The notes beneath the pieces were generated by a model. It saw only the letters and a list, made by a program, of their open reading frames with translations, was not told where the DNA came from and did no database searches. This document shows, piece by piece, positions 1 through 8,066 of a DNA stretch of 64,000 nucleotides; position 1 is the stretch's first letter; the number at the start of each line of letters is the position of its first letter. The position numbers were made by a program, and so were the translations under genes. The stretch covers positions 1 to 64,000 of the forward strand of contig CAUEMA010000009.1 in assembly GCA_959018755.1 (NCBI GenBank), read 5' to 3'. The DNA comes from an uncultured Collinsella sp. Lineage in GTDB: Bacteria > Actinomycetota > Coriobacteriia > Coriobacteriales > Coriobacteriaceae.

Positions 1-239
1 CGGGATTGGTCAAAATAGTTTGACTATTAGCGGCTAAAATCGCCCGGCGCTAACATCAATTTGCGAAAGAAATTATGCGTTACCCAAGAACAACGTCGGG
101 AGGAAAAGCAGATTATGGCGAATACGAAGCGATAAAAGAAAATGCCACAAGAGAGCGCCATGATAGTACTCACCAGCAAGCGAGTGCAATCATGGCGCTG
201 ATTATGCCAGTGTTAATGTTAGGCGCGTGCGATAAAACG
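1..239. other. AT-rich edge segment without a supportable gene
   Basis: No convincing gene is seen. A 60-codon open frame on the plus strand (75-257) has no recognisable domain and no good ribosome binding site, so it is not called. A small perfect inverted repeat lies at 9-24 (GTCAAA, four-base loop, TTTGAC). The segment is downstream of the HEPN gene and could hold its terminator or the end of a gene lying outside the window. Confidence 0.3.
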
Positions 240-1601
240 TTAAATCAGCTTCACTAGCGAAGCAACATCCGTTACATCCATACCGATATTCAGCAGTTCC
301 AACGCCCTCACCAAACGAAGCAAGAAGTGGTACTCATCGCAAACATCCTCCAAGGCGATTTTCGGTACATTTCCATGTGCAATATCATTTCTTAATGTCT
401 GTATATTTCGCCCCGAATCCTTATCGTTCTGATCGACGCTAAGCCGGCTAACACATGCTTTGCAAACAGCGGGGTCAAGATTTTTGAACGCATGCAGGAT
501 GCGGGATTGCAAATTATCGTCATCCCTAATGTGGCTGATGCATCTGTCGACCCGTCTTTTTTCCTCGGAATTCAGATTGCTCTTAACGCGCTCAAACTCA
601 GCAACGACATGGCGTATTTGACTGACAGTCTTTTGAGAATGCTTAACTCCATCAGGAAAATACTTGCTAAACAGCTTCTCAAAATAGGCCGTAAGCTCAA
701 TTATCTTTGCATTGGTCAATAGGTTAGAGTCTGCACGAGAAATCGCAAAAGCCGACCGATCTATTTTCCTTTCAAGAAACGCTTGAACAAGACTTCCAAA
801 GTTGTCACAGATATCGCCAGCCCGAATAAAACAATTCCAAGGGTCGTCACGCTCATCAGAAACCTCTGCAGCAGCGCCAGAATGCCAAAAATGTCCAATA
901 TACTTATAACGGCCCTGTTCAGTTGCCATATACAGGCTTAACTCGCAATCAGCATTGGACCTTCCGAGACAAAAACGCAGCGCGCAAACGACCGCCTGGT
1001 AAAGATATTCGATTTTGCTAGAATCCATGTTCTCAGCAAGCGCCCCGATAAAGGAAAAGAAATTAATCGAAGACATGGGGCTCCCCTCCCAGCTAGACGA
1101 GAAAAGGAATGAAATGCTACTGTCCTCTATCGTGGCGTCTCCTCCAGCCAAGTTTTTCTCTGACTCACTGGGTATTATCAATGTTCCGTCTTCATTGATA
1201 ATCTCACGACCTTGAGGATAAAAGGAATCGATGCAGCTACCAAAAAATCTAATCATTGCTACATCCGCAAATGAATGCCCTGAAGTAAATGACCAGCAAT
1301 AACAGACTGGAAGAGCAATAGCCGCACCATCGATAGCGGCAAATCCACAAGCATGAAAGCAAATATCGTCAAACCCTGGAAAAGTCCGACCTGTAATTAT
1401 TGAGTTAACTGACATCTTTTGCGAAAGCATGATGTTCTTAAGCCCAGAGTTAAACACTTCGGATGAGAGACCGTGCGAGGAAAACAACCGAAGAGTATGA
1501 CCGTCAAACGAAAACGACATCCCCGTCTGAACGCCCTTGATTTCTTGGGATATTGAAACGATCTGTCCAACAACATCAACATTGCCGAAATCAGATCTCA
1601 C
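240..1601 (-). CDS. HEPN-domain protein, probable defence RNase (ApeA-like architecture)
   Basis: This 453-residue protein has no signal peptide or membrane segment. Near the C terminus it carries RNDIAHG (R404 to H409), a clear Rx4H motif of HEPN ribonucleases, set in a helical region (about 300-453) typical of that fold. The N-terminal 280 residues are beta-rich and aromatic-rich and resemble the layout of ApeA-type proteins, which combine a large N-terminal sensor domain with a C-terminal HEPN domain. That resemblance is judged from architecture, not from alignment. It lies about 100 bases downstream of the membrane-protein gene on the same strand and shares its AT-rich composition. Likely role: an abortive-infection RNase, alone or with the two upstream genes. 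The HEPN motif is well supported; the family assignment is less so. Confidence 0.6.
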   Translation of the reverse strand: MRSDFGNVDVVGQIVSISQEIKGVQTGMSFSFDGHTLRLFSSHGLSSEVFNSGLKNIMLSQKMSVNSIITGRTFPGFDDICFHACGFAAIDGAAIALPVCYCWSFTSGHSFADVAMIRFFGSCIDSFYPQGREIINEDGTLIIPSESEKNLAGGDATIEDSSISFLFSSSWEGSPMSSINFFSFIGALAENMDSSKIEYLYQAVVCALRFCLGRSNADCELSLYMATEQGRYKYIGHFWHSGAAAEVSDERDDPWNCFIRAGDICDNFGSLVQAFLERKIDRSAFAISRADSNLLTNAKIIELTAYFEKLFSKYFPDGVKHSQKTVSQIRHVVAEFERVKSNLNSEEKRRVDRCISHIRDDDNLQSRILHAFKNLDPAVCKACVSRLSVDQNDKDSGRNIQTLRNDIAHGNVPKIALEDVCDEYHFLLRLVRALELLNIGMDVTDVASLVKLI

Positions 1602-1701
1602 TATCAGTTCCTTTCATCCCATTTACAAACAAATCCGGGCATCTCGCAAAATCTGTTAGCTCCAGGTAATTTTAGCTAAAAAGGACTAAAATCACTCCAA
1701 A

Positions 1702-2286
1702 CTAGCAGTGCTGTTTCGTATCTTCGGAATAAAGCCCATTGACCCTTTCCAAAAACATCCAATATAAGACAGACAGCACAACAATCGCAATGCAACAAAC
1801 CCAATCAAATGCCACTTGAATTGAAAATGAGGAACATTCCGAGACGGATTTGATAATTAATGCAACGTTCATTGCAACGATAAAAATGCGTTTATAGAGA
1901 AAATCAATCATCTGAGAAAGGCCGTTCCAAAGAGAATCATAGTCCACTCCCTCACGACACACATCCAGTAATTGAGACTCAATCCTCCGCAAATAAAGAT
2001 ATAAGCGTTCAACGGTCACAACGGCCTGCAAATACCGCACAAATGAATATAAAACAAAGACCCAAAGCGACGACAGAAGAACGGAGCCGCTTACGGATGC
2101 CTTAATTCCGTATTGAGAAAGCCATGATTGGGCTGCCGCTGAAAGCAGCAAAGGGTCATATGCATACATGCACAAAACGCATGTTCCTACCACAGTCAGT
2201 ATAAAATACCTATTCCTGTCAAAGACAGAAGCATTTTTCTCGGCAACCGTATCCTTGTAGTGGTCATACAAAACAGAATCGTCCAA
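1702..2286 (-). CDS. Four-helix membrane protein paired with a TIR-like gene
   Basis: This 194-residue protein belongs to no family that I recognise. Hydrophobic stretches at about 28-50, 68-84, 135-147 and 158-177 suggest four membrane helices in two hairpins, separated by a charged helical segment (about 88-130) that probably faces the cytoplasm. The start is TTG, three bases after the TAG stop of the TIR-like gene, with an AAGG ribosome site inside the end of that gene, so the two are almost certainly translationally coupled. In TIR-based defence systems the partner of a TIR-like signal producer is an effector, and several known effectors are membrane proteins. By position this protein is a candidate membrane effector; nothing in its own sequence proves it. 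Confidence 0.65.
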   Translation of the reverse strand: MDDSVLYDHYKDTVAEKNASVFDRNRYFILTVVGTCVLCMYAYDPLLLSAAAQSWLSQYGIKASVSGSVLLSSLWVFVLYSFVRYLQAVVTVERLYLYLRRIESQLLDVCREGVDYDSLWNGLSQMIDFLYKRIFIVAMNVALIIKSVSECSSFSIQVAFDWVCCIAIVVLSVLYWMFLERVNGLYSEDTKQHC

Positions 2287-2288
2287 AA

Positions 2289-2711
2289 CTATGCCTTATT
2301 AAGCGCTGCAATAATTGAATCTTTGCTAAAAGCTCGTGCCCATGTTGCACCCTTTCCATACAGCTGCTCAGGGGCTTCATTGCTATCATCGATTTTTACG
2401 CCAACCAAACGATTGCCGAGTTCAAAACTCTTTGCAACTTCATAGTTCTGCCAGTTCCGGTACCCAATCTCAATGTGATCAGGGTGCAACTTATTTGCTT
2501 CTTCCCCAATAATTACTAGCGTATATGAAGCCTCATCGATTTTACGAGATAACGCACGTTTAACCACCGCAACCGAATCGCTCTGAATCTCGTTCGGCGT
2601 CTTATCAACCATAGTAAAGTCGAAATTGGAATTCGCATCCCACGCCTTTAGTAAGTAGTAATAAAGGCGATCCTTCTCATAGTCAAAAGACACAAAAACT
2701 TTCTTCTTCAT
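2289..2711 (-). CDS. TIR-like (Thoeris ThsB / DUF1863-type) protein
   Basis: The 140-residue protein starts at an ATG preceded by GAAAGG; an open frame extends further upstream but lacks a better start. It opens with KKKVFVSFDYEKD, the first strand and loop of TIR-like domains of the MTH538/DUF1863 family, which includes the ThsB protein of Thoeris. The middle carries SYTLVIIGEE, and further on NWQNYE, a W-x-x-Y-E pattern in which the glutamate is a plausible NAD-cleaving residue, followed by RLVGVKID. ThsB proteins convert NAD into a cyclic nucleotide-like signal after phage infection. No ThsA (SIR2/SLOG) gene is adjacent; a four-helix membrane protein and a HEPN protein follow instead. The fold call is fairly firm, the function is inferred. 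Confidence 0.7.
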   Translation of the reverse strand: MKKKVFVSFDYEKDRLYYYLLKAWDANSNFDFTMVDKTPNEIQSDSVAVVKRALSRKIDEASYTLVIIGEEANKLHPDHIEIGYRNWQNYEVAKSFELGNRLVGVKIDDSNEAPEQLYGKGATWARAFSKDSIIAALNKA

Positions 2712-2936
2712 AGTTAGACCTTTCGCAAAAAGGAGGACAGATTCGCATTCGGTTACCGAATGTAACGGCCAATCGGAAACAATCTTACCCACGTCCCGCG
2801 TCCCCATAACTTAACCTTTTCTATTTATATTTAAATAAAACGGTTAACAGGCAACGGTTCTACGAGCTGGAATACTCAACAATCCTTCGCTCAAAATACT
2901 AATCTATCAAACCGAAGCATAGCCCAGCGCGATCGT
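2712..2936. promoter_or_regulatory. AT-rich upstream region of the TIR-like operon
   Basis: The segment around 2820-2860 is very AT-rich and contains GTTAACC/GGTTAAC-like motifs. It is the obvious place for the promoter of the leftward defence operon. I could not fix a -35/-10 pair with confidence. Confidence 0.35.
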
Positions 2937-3939
2937 GTCGGAAATGTAGGTGTAAACGCGCCGACAGCCAGCCGTCGAAAAAAGAAAACGGCTCCTGTCC
3001 TGGAATCTGGAATAACCACAAACACAGGTTCTAGGAAAAGACGGGGGCCGCTATGGAGATATTCGCAGACGCGATGCCGGAGAAGGTCGCCATCCCGAGG
3101 TCGACCGACGGGATGGTCAACATCCAGTCGCTGCTCAGGCTGCTCGCCGAACAGGTCGTGAACGTCATCATGGACGAGGAGGCCGACCAGCATTGAGACG
3201 ATGGGGCCAACAGCAGGAACGGCTACAGGGGCCGCAGTCTCGAGACATGCGTGGACACACTCAACCTGAGAATCCCCACGCTCAGGACGGACAGCTTCTT
3301 CCCCGAGGATGTCCTTGATCGCCACCAGCGCGTCAACCGCGCCCTCATCGCGGCGGCGGTCGAGATGTACGCCACCGGCTCCTGACAGCTGAGGCGCCGC
3401 ATAGGCCGCATCGTCTCGTCGGTCTTCCGCGCCAGGGACGCCGCCACGGCCGTGGCCATGTACCACGCGGCGTGCGAGATGCGTGAGGGTTGCTGCCCGA
3501 GGGCTGCAAGGATGCTCGAGGAGGCGGAGCCCGACGCGCTCGCGTACCTTGACTTCCCGCCGTCGCACTGGAAGCACCTGCACACCAACAACGTGCAGGA
3601 GCGCGCCAACAGGGAGATAAAGCGCCGCTCGCGCGTGGTGCAGGTCTTCCCGTCGGAGAGTTCGCTGCTCAGGCTCGTGGGCGCCGTCATGTGCGACCAG
3701 GCCGAGACATGGTCCGGCTCGCGCTACTTCTCGGAGAGGAAGATGGCCGAGATGCATGACGCCGCGTTCAGAATGGGTGCCGCGGGCGAGCACGACTGGG
3801 CGGAGCTGGAGAAGACGGCCAGGAAGATGATCGAATCCAGCCTGAAACTTGCCGACAGCGTGGAGGCGGCCTAGGATATCAACTGATTCCGGATATCGGA
3901 CACAGGGGCCGCAAGGGCCCTTACACCAACTTTCTCGAC
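2937..3939 (+). mobile_element. Degenerate IS256-family insertion sequence
   Basis: The element is bounded by imperfect terminal inverted repeats: GTCGGAAATGTAGGTGTAA at the left end (from 2937), and the complement of GTCGAGAAAGTTGGTGTAA at the right end (to about 3939). Between them lies a broken mutator-type transposase. Total length, about 1.0 kb, is shorter than the usual 1.3-1.4 kb, consistent with an internal deletion. It separates the defence block from the polysaccharide operon and is unlikely to move by itself. Confidence 0.75.
3053..3874 (+). pseudogene. IS256-family (mutator) transposase, inactivated
   Basis: One reading frame can be followed from an ATG at 3053 to a TAG at 3874, but it has TGA stops at 3194 and near 3384. 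The first part reads as a transposase N terminus (SLLRLLAEQVVNVIMDEEAD), then the NGYRGRSLETC and LRIPTLRTDSFFPED region. The frame then jumps to the C-terminal part with HTNNVQERANREIKRR and a WSGSRYFSE ending. Roughly the central third of the family's usual 400 or so residues, including catalytic positions, is missing. The stops plus this deletion make it a pseudogene. A 140-codon open stretch at its 3' end is only the surviving C terminus. Confidence 0.85.
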
Positions 3940-4011
3940 ACTACCCCGAAAGCCACGGTCTCTCCCATCCTTCCCAGGCAAACCAGTCAAAGAAACTGCC
4001 CGGGACACCAT

Positions 4012-4059
4012 ATCACGAGGGTCGTACCCCCTGTCCCCAGGAGGCACGACCCTCGTGAT
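4012..4059. repeat. 14-bp perfect inverted repeat downstream of the polysaccharide operon
   Basis: ATCACGAGGGTCGT (4012-4025) is exactly complementary to ACGACCCTCGTGAT (4046-4059), with a 20-base loop holding CCCTGTCCCCAGG. It lies just after the stop of the last polysaccharide gene. On the minus strand it has no clear T-tract, so it may be a structural 3' end or weak terminator. The loop motif recurs in the hairpin at 14570-14585 at the start of the same operon. Confidence 0.6.
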
Positions 4060-4080
4060 TTGTTTTCTCAATTCACAGCA

Positions 4081-4602
4081 TTAGGCAATACACTTGTTTT
4101 CAATATAGCTTTCGGTTGCATTATCTCGATGGATTATCTTGGCGGGGTTGCCAATTACTATGGAATGGCTGGGAACATCAAAGTTCACATACGAATTTGG
4201 AGCGATGAGGACATCGTCGCCAATTGTGATTCCACCAACGATAGTTGAGTTGACCCCCATCCACACGCCATCGCCTATACAAGGCGCACCTTTACGACGG
4301 CCCCTATTTTCCTGCCCTATCGTCACGCCTTTGTGTACGTTGCAATTTGCGCCCATACTTACAGCCGGATTAATATCTATCCCATATGGGTGACCAAGAT
4401 AGAAGCCTGGTCCGATTTGCACACGTGGACTGATTCCAAGGCCGTATTTCTCGCGCATTCGCCAAAGGATAAACTTCCATATTGGGTTACAAGATTCTTG
4501 ACAATTCCTCATGACCCACATGAACCTTACACCAGGTTCCCTTATCCAAAGAGATAGGGACACCCCCCAACGTGTCAAATCCTTTTTGAAAACCGCTTTC
4601 AT
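4081..4602 (-). CDS. Serine-acetyltransferase-like left-handed-helix acetyltransferase
   Basis: The 173-residue protein starts at an ATG with a strong GGAAGGAGAG site. Hexapeptide repeats from about residue 70 to 165 (for example IGPGFYLGH, INPAVSMGANC, IGDGVWMGVNS, IVIGNPAKII) form the left-handed beta helix of the CysE/WcaB branch. The N-terminal helical region is shorter than in the cysteine-pathway CysE, and no cysteine genes are near. As the last gene of the polysaccharide operon it most likely O-acetylates a sugar of the repeat unit, using acetyl-CoA. Confidence 0.8.
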   Translation of the reverse strand: MKAVFKKDLTRWGVSLSLWIREPGVRFMWVMRNCQESCNPIWKFILWRMREKYGLGISPRVQIGPGFYLGHPYGIDINPAVSMGANCNVHKGVTIGQENRGRRKGAPCIGDGVWMGVNSTIVGGITIGDDVLIAPNSYVNFDVPSHSIVIGNPAKIIHRDNATESYIENKCIA

Positions 4603-4906
4603 GTTATTCTCTCCTTCCAATGAGAAACGTTATCGATTTAAAATCAACCGCAGGGCACGCAAAGCCCAAGCACCAGAACCTTAGAAAGCAGCGCAAGAGC
4701 ATGCGGCCCGCAAATGCGCGAAAACAGTCGAAGTTAGACCTTTTATGAACGTAGGACCCCACGAGTGGCAAGAGTCTTACACACTTATCTTGCTAAATAA
4801 TTTACTCTCTTGCCAGCTAAATACACCAAGGCAAGCAATCCAAACGTGCGGATAAATAACGGTCGTTATGCAAGTGCTTCCATAACGACCGGCATCGAAA
4901 AAACAA
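4603..4906. other. 304-base gap inside the polysaccharide operon
   Basis: No gene is seen here. It holds the hairpin at 4860-4891 just after the flippase gene and the ribosome site of the acetyltransferase gene at the other end. The rest is moderately AT-rich and could contain a separate promoter for the acetyltransferase. Confidence 0.4.
4860..4891 (-). terminator. Hairpin after wzx, possible terminator
   Basis: CGGTCGTTATG (4860-4870) pairs with CATAACGACCG (4881-4891). On the minus strand it is followed by the T-rich stretch TTATTTAT, starting 16 bases after the flippase stop codon. Termination may be partial if the antiterminator LoaP acts on the operon. Confidence 0.5.
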
Positions 4907-6316
4907 TCACAGAAGTGCGGCCAACTTTACCTTCAAGGCGTTAATAGCTTGGACAAACAGCGTTCTATATGAATAGAGAATGAATACGCCAACAAGAAGG
5001 GTTCCAGCGGTAAGAAATCGCACGAATAACGATTGCAAAATCAGTATGGCGGCCATCGACAATAGCATCGGGAGAAATTGTCGCCATTCAACTGTAATCT
5101 CAACATACTTCTTGGTATGGAAATACCTAAATATGACGACAGCAAGGTAACCCAAAAATGCAGCAACGACACTGCCGTAAAGGCCCATAATCGGAATCAA
5201 TAGAAACATGAGGGCAATATTCAGCAGAGCGCCAGCGGCGGTTGAGACTAAATAACCGAAGCTATCCTTGTGAACTGTATAAGGCGCACCCAGAAAATTA
5301 CCAATAGTGAATAGATAATTACCGAGAAGAAGCCACGATGAATACTGCCAGGCACTCGCATAGTCGGGAGAAACATACAGCATTGTCACAGGACGAATTA
5401 TCATCATTAAAGATAGAGTTAATAAACCTGCCGATAATACAAGTTTGTTAAATACATTTGAAGTAAACTGATCCCTATCTTTACTATCGTCTTCACGGAT
5501 CGCAGAGTAAGACCAAGCCTGAGTAAATGTATTTGCTACAACACTAATAATAGAAGGCATCTTATACGCAACAGCGAGGATACCATTTGCAGCAGCCCCG
5601 AGCATAGCTGTTACCATCACACGCGAAGACGAATTGATAATCCACCACATAAACGTGCTAGGCATTAATACAATCGCATATTTAAACATCTCTAAAAAGA
5701 GCGTTCTATCGAAGCGCAAACAACAAAGTCTGCCAAATAGTCCCGAAACCAGTGCGGAATAAACAGAAGTTACGACAAATGCCATTACATAGGCAAGAAG
5801 ATAACCTGAAACTCCCCATTTGAATACAACCAAGAACAGGATATTGAAGCCTGCGGTAAACGCAGTGCAGAGTATATTACTAAACGCGAACTCACGAAGC
5901 TTCTCTAAACCACGAAGAAAAGCTTGCAACATAGAGGATGATGCCGAGGTGATGCAGTACAGATACATTAGCACAGCAAAATCGGAGACATCTGATGACA
6001 GTCGAGCCATCGGAATCATAAGCAGCCCGACGACGTAAGCAAAGACCAAAGCAGTAATTCCAACGGTCAAGATTTGATTATCGTTACCCTTTTTATCCAG
6101 CGGAAAACGCATGACAGCATCAGAAAGATTGAGGGTCAACATAGGACCCACAACAAACGAAATCGTTGTTACCAAGTCCGCCGTACCATAATCCGCAACG
6201 CTAAGCGTATATGTATAGATTGGAACCAAAAAGAATGAGATCAATTTGGTACCGAAGTTTCCAAGAGCAAAAATCACAGTATTATTAAAAAGATATTTTG
6301 AACGACTATCAGTCAT
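4907..6316 (-). CDS. wzx: Wzx-type polysaccharide flippase (MOP superfamily)
   Basis: The 469-residue protein is very hydrophobic, with about 12-14 predicted membrane helices across its length. It begins with SKYLFNNTVIFALGNFGTKLISFF, the N-terminal signature of the RfbX/Wzx group of MOP exporters. Wzx proteins flip undecaprenyl-diphosphate-linked repeat units across the cytoplasmic membrane. A Wzy-like polymerase and the priming transferase sit in the same operon, so a Wzx/Wzy-dependent pathway is expected. GC content here is visibly lower than in the 11-15 kb part of the operon. Confidence 0.85.
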   Translation of the reverse strand: MTDSRSKYLFNNTVIFALGNFGTKLISFFLVPIYTYTLSVADYGTADLVTTISFVVGPMLTLNLSDAVMRFPLDKKGNDNQILTVGITALVFAYVVGLLMIPMARLSSDVSDFAVLMYLYCITSASSSMLQAFLRGLEKLREFAFSNILCTAFTAGFNILFLVVFKWGVSGYLLAYVMAFVVTSVYSALVSGLFGRLCCLRFDRTLFLEMFKYAIVLMPSTFMWWIINSSSRVMVTAMLGAAANGILAVAYKMPSIISVVANTFTQAWSYSAIREDDSKDRDQFTSNVFNKLVLSAGLLTLSLMMIIRPVTMLYVSPDYASAWQYSSWLLLGNYLFTIGNFLGAPYTVHKDSFGYLVSTAAGALLNIALMFLLIPIMGLYGSVVAAFLGYLAVVIFRYFHTKKYVEITVEWRQFLPMLLSMAAILILQSLFVRFLTAGTLLVGVFILYSYRTLFVQAINALKVKLAALL

Positions 6317-6349
6317 AATCCCCCTCGCGCCGCTGTTAGGCTTTACAAA

Positions 6350-7273
6350 CTAGTCAACAACACCAACTATTGAATTTAAATAAGATGCATCTGAGGAAAC
6401 CTCAGACGTAAACGCACCGACCTCGTCGACATTCTTACCGGGAATCGGCATTTTGTGCCTCGCACCCATGCGCATCCACTCATATTCATTGTCGATATGG
6501 CCAATATCCACCGCCTGAATACCGTCCAAGCATAAATCATAAGCAAGCACAGTTGCAGTGGGGCCCAACGCCAATAAGACTATGTCGTAATTAGATGCAT
6601 TCTTACTGGTTAATGCCAATATAGATTCGTAACTAGAAAAGGCGTTCGTAGAAGGCGCAAGTATCCGATGCAGGCACTCAGATTGAGCAAATAAATCGTT
6701 TCCAACTCCTAACCTAGACTCTTTTCCTTCAACCAGAAGAACCCTTTTGCCTTTCCAGATCCTTTTAATATTTTCAAACTCACTTGAAGCGCTGCTTTTA
6801 TCTTTTAAATCAATATACGGACGCGTAATGCTTGAATCGACATAGCAATTGTCCAGATTTAAAACTTGTAGCAATTGATTTTCAGATTGGTATTTAAACT
6901 CTCGCCAGTGAGCTCGTGCCAAGAAGTTCATGTTTGTGTCATCGTTTAGCACCCGAAGCACGCCAATAAGCAAATGCTCATTAGTGCTCTGAAGAACTTC
7001 CATTAATCTGCGGGATAACTCTGGAGTAACATCCTGGTAACCGCAGGCAGCTTCTCTACCCAGGAGCCAACCAAACTCTCCATCACCAAAACGTGCAAGA
7101 GATTTATTATTAAAAATGATCTCATCGACCGCGGTTTCATTGTTCATAAAATCAATATCAGGATAATTTTTGGATGCCAGCTTTACGGTGTAGTAGAAAT
7201 ACTTCACGAAAGATTTGGCATATCCATAAAGCCTTTTAACCGGCTCAGGAACGCGAGTCTTAATGGCACTCAT
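6350..7273 (-). CDS. GT-D fold glycosyltransferase (DUF1792/SP_1767 type)
   Basis: The start is an ATG preceded by CGGAGGG, giving 307 residues; an upstream in-frame start has no ribosome site and overlaps the previous gene. LARFGDGEFGWLLGR at about residues 59-73 is the hallmark of the GT-D glycosyltransferase domain found in streptococcal serine-rich-repeat glycosylation loci and in capsule clusters. RVLLVEGKESRLGVGNDLF and DIVLLALGPTATVLAYDL follow as further family blocks. Predicted role: adding one sugar of the repeat unit in the cytoplasm; donor and acceptor cannot be told from the sequence. Confidence 0.75.
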   Translation of the reverse strand: MSAIKTRVPEPVKRLYGYAKSFVKYFYYTVKLASKNYPDIDFMNNETAVDEIIFNNKSLARFGDGEFGWLLGREAACGYQDVTPELSRRLMEVLQSTNEHLLIGVLRVLNDDTNMNFLARAHWREFKYQSENQLLQVLNLDNCYVDSSITRPYIDLKDKSSASSEFENIKRIWKGKRVLLVEGKESRLGVGNDLFAQSECLHRILAPSTNAFSSYESILALTSKNASNYDIVLLALGPTATVLAYDLCLDGIQAVDIGHIDNEYEWMRMGARHKMPIPGKNVDEVGAFTSEVSSDASYLNSIVGVVD

Positions 7274-7299
7274 TATTCCCTCCGTTAAAAACGAATGAA

Positions 7300-8007
7300 T
7301 CAAAGTTGTTCTTTCCTGCAATACTCTAAAAAGTCTGAATAACCGTTAAAAAGCGGTTTCCAATCACCAAAAGCCGCATCGGTCACGTCAGGCGAAACAA
7401 GGTTGTTTACCTCACGAAATTCCGAGCATAAGTTGTTTCTGTCGTCCTCAAACAGCCAGAAGTACTCTCTGAATAAAACTTTTTCAGGCTCATGTCCATA
7501 ACGCTTTAAATAACTTGTGTACAAATCAACGGCTTCAGAAAGTTGCCTACTCTTTCGTTTCACCCGATATTCGTCAATAGTGCAAAGCACCTTTGCTGGA
7601 TTACCAGCGACAACAACGTTGGAGGGAATCGTTCCGCTGACAATTGATCCGGCTCCCACGATGACGTTATCCCCGATACTTGATCCCGCGAGAATAACAG
7701 CGTTCATTCCAATAAATACGTTGTTACCAATAGAAACCGGCGCTTGATGGCCAAAGACCTCGCCATAGCAGCCCTTAACAACAGACCAACTATAGTCATG
7801 AGTCAAAATGATTACGCCTCGGGTTAACTGGACATTGTCCCCAATTGTTATCAAATATGGGTTTTGCTCATCTATTACGCAGTCTCTCGGACTTGAAAAT
7901 AGATACACCCCGTCGCCAATTTTCATGCCCATCTTTCTTAACGCAGCTAAATATGTATCCGAATCAGCTTTGTATCCGAAAATGAGCCTTTTTAACAACT
8001 TTTTCAT
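7300..8007 (-). CDS. Left-handed-helix acyltransferase (LbH/maltose-acetyltransferase-like)
   Basis: Choosing the ATG behind GAGGAAAT gives 235 residues. Hexapeptide repeats run from about residue 40 to 150 (ITIGDNVQLTRGVIILTHDYS, then VSIGNNVFIGMNAVILAGSS and IGDNVIVGAGSIV), with VVVAGNPAKVL closing the helix. HD in the THDYS motif is the likely catalytic histidine region. The C-terminal 80 residues form a helical extension without a recognised family. Likely an O-acetyl- or N-acyltransferase acting on the polysaccharide. Confidence 0.78.
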   Translation of the reverse strand: MKKLLKRLIFGYKADSDTYLAALRKMGMKIGDGVYLFSSPRDCVIDEQNPYLITIGDNVQLTRGVIILTHDYSWSVVKGCYGEVFGHQAPVSIGNNVFIGMNAVILAGSSIGDNVIVGAGSIVSGTIPSNVVVAGNPAKVLCTIDEYRVKRKSRQLSEAVDLYTSYLKRYGHEPEKVLFREYFWLFEDDRNNLCSEFREVNNLVSPDVTDAAFGDWKPLFNGYSDFLEYCRKEQL

Positions 8008-8066
8008 CGCCACTATTTCCTCAACTAAAACAAGCGCCATTAAACAGAAATTACTCTTGCGCAAAT

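Noticed and set aside
75..257. 60-codon plus-strand open frame at the left edge
   Set aside because: No ribosome site, no recognisable domain, composition not gene-like.
2891..3793. 300-codon minus-strand open frame
   Set aside because: Complement of the degenerate IS256 transposase; no family motifs.
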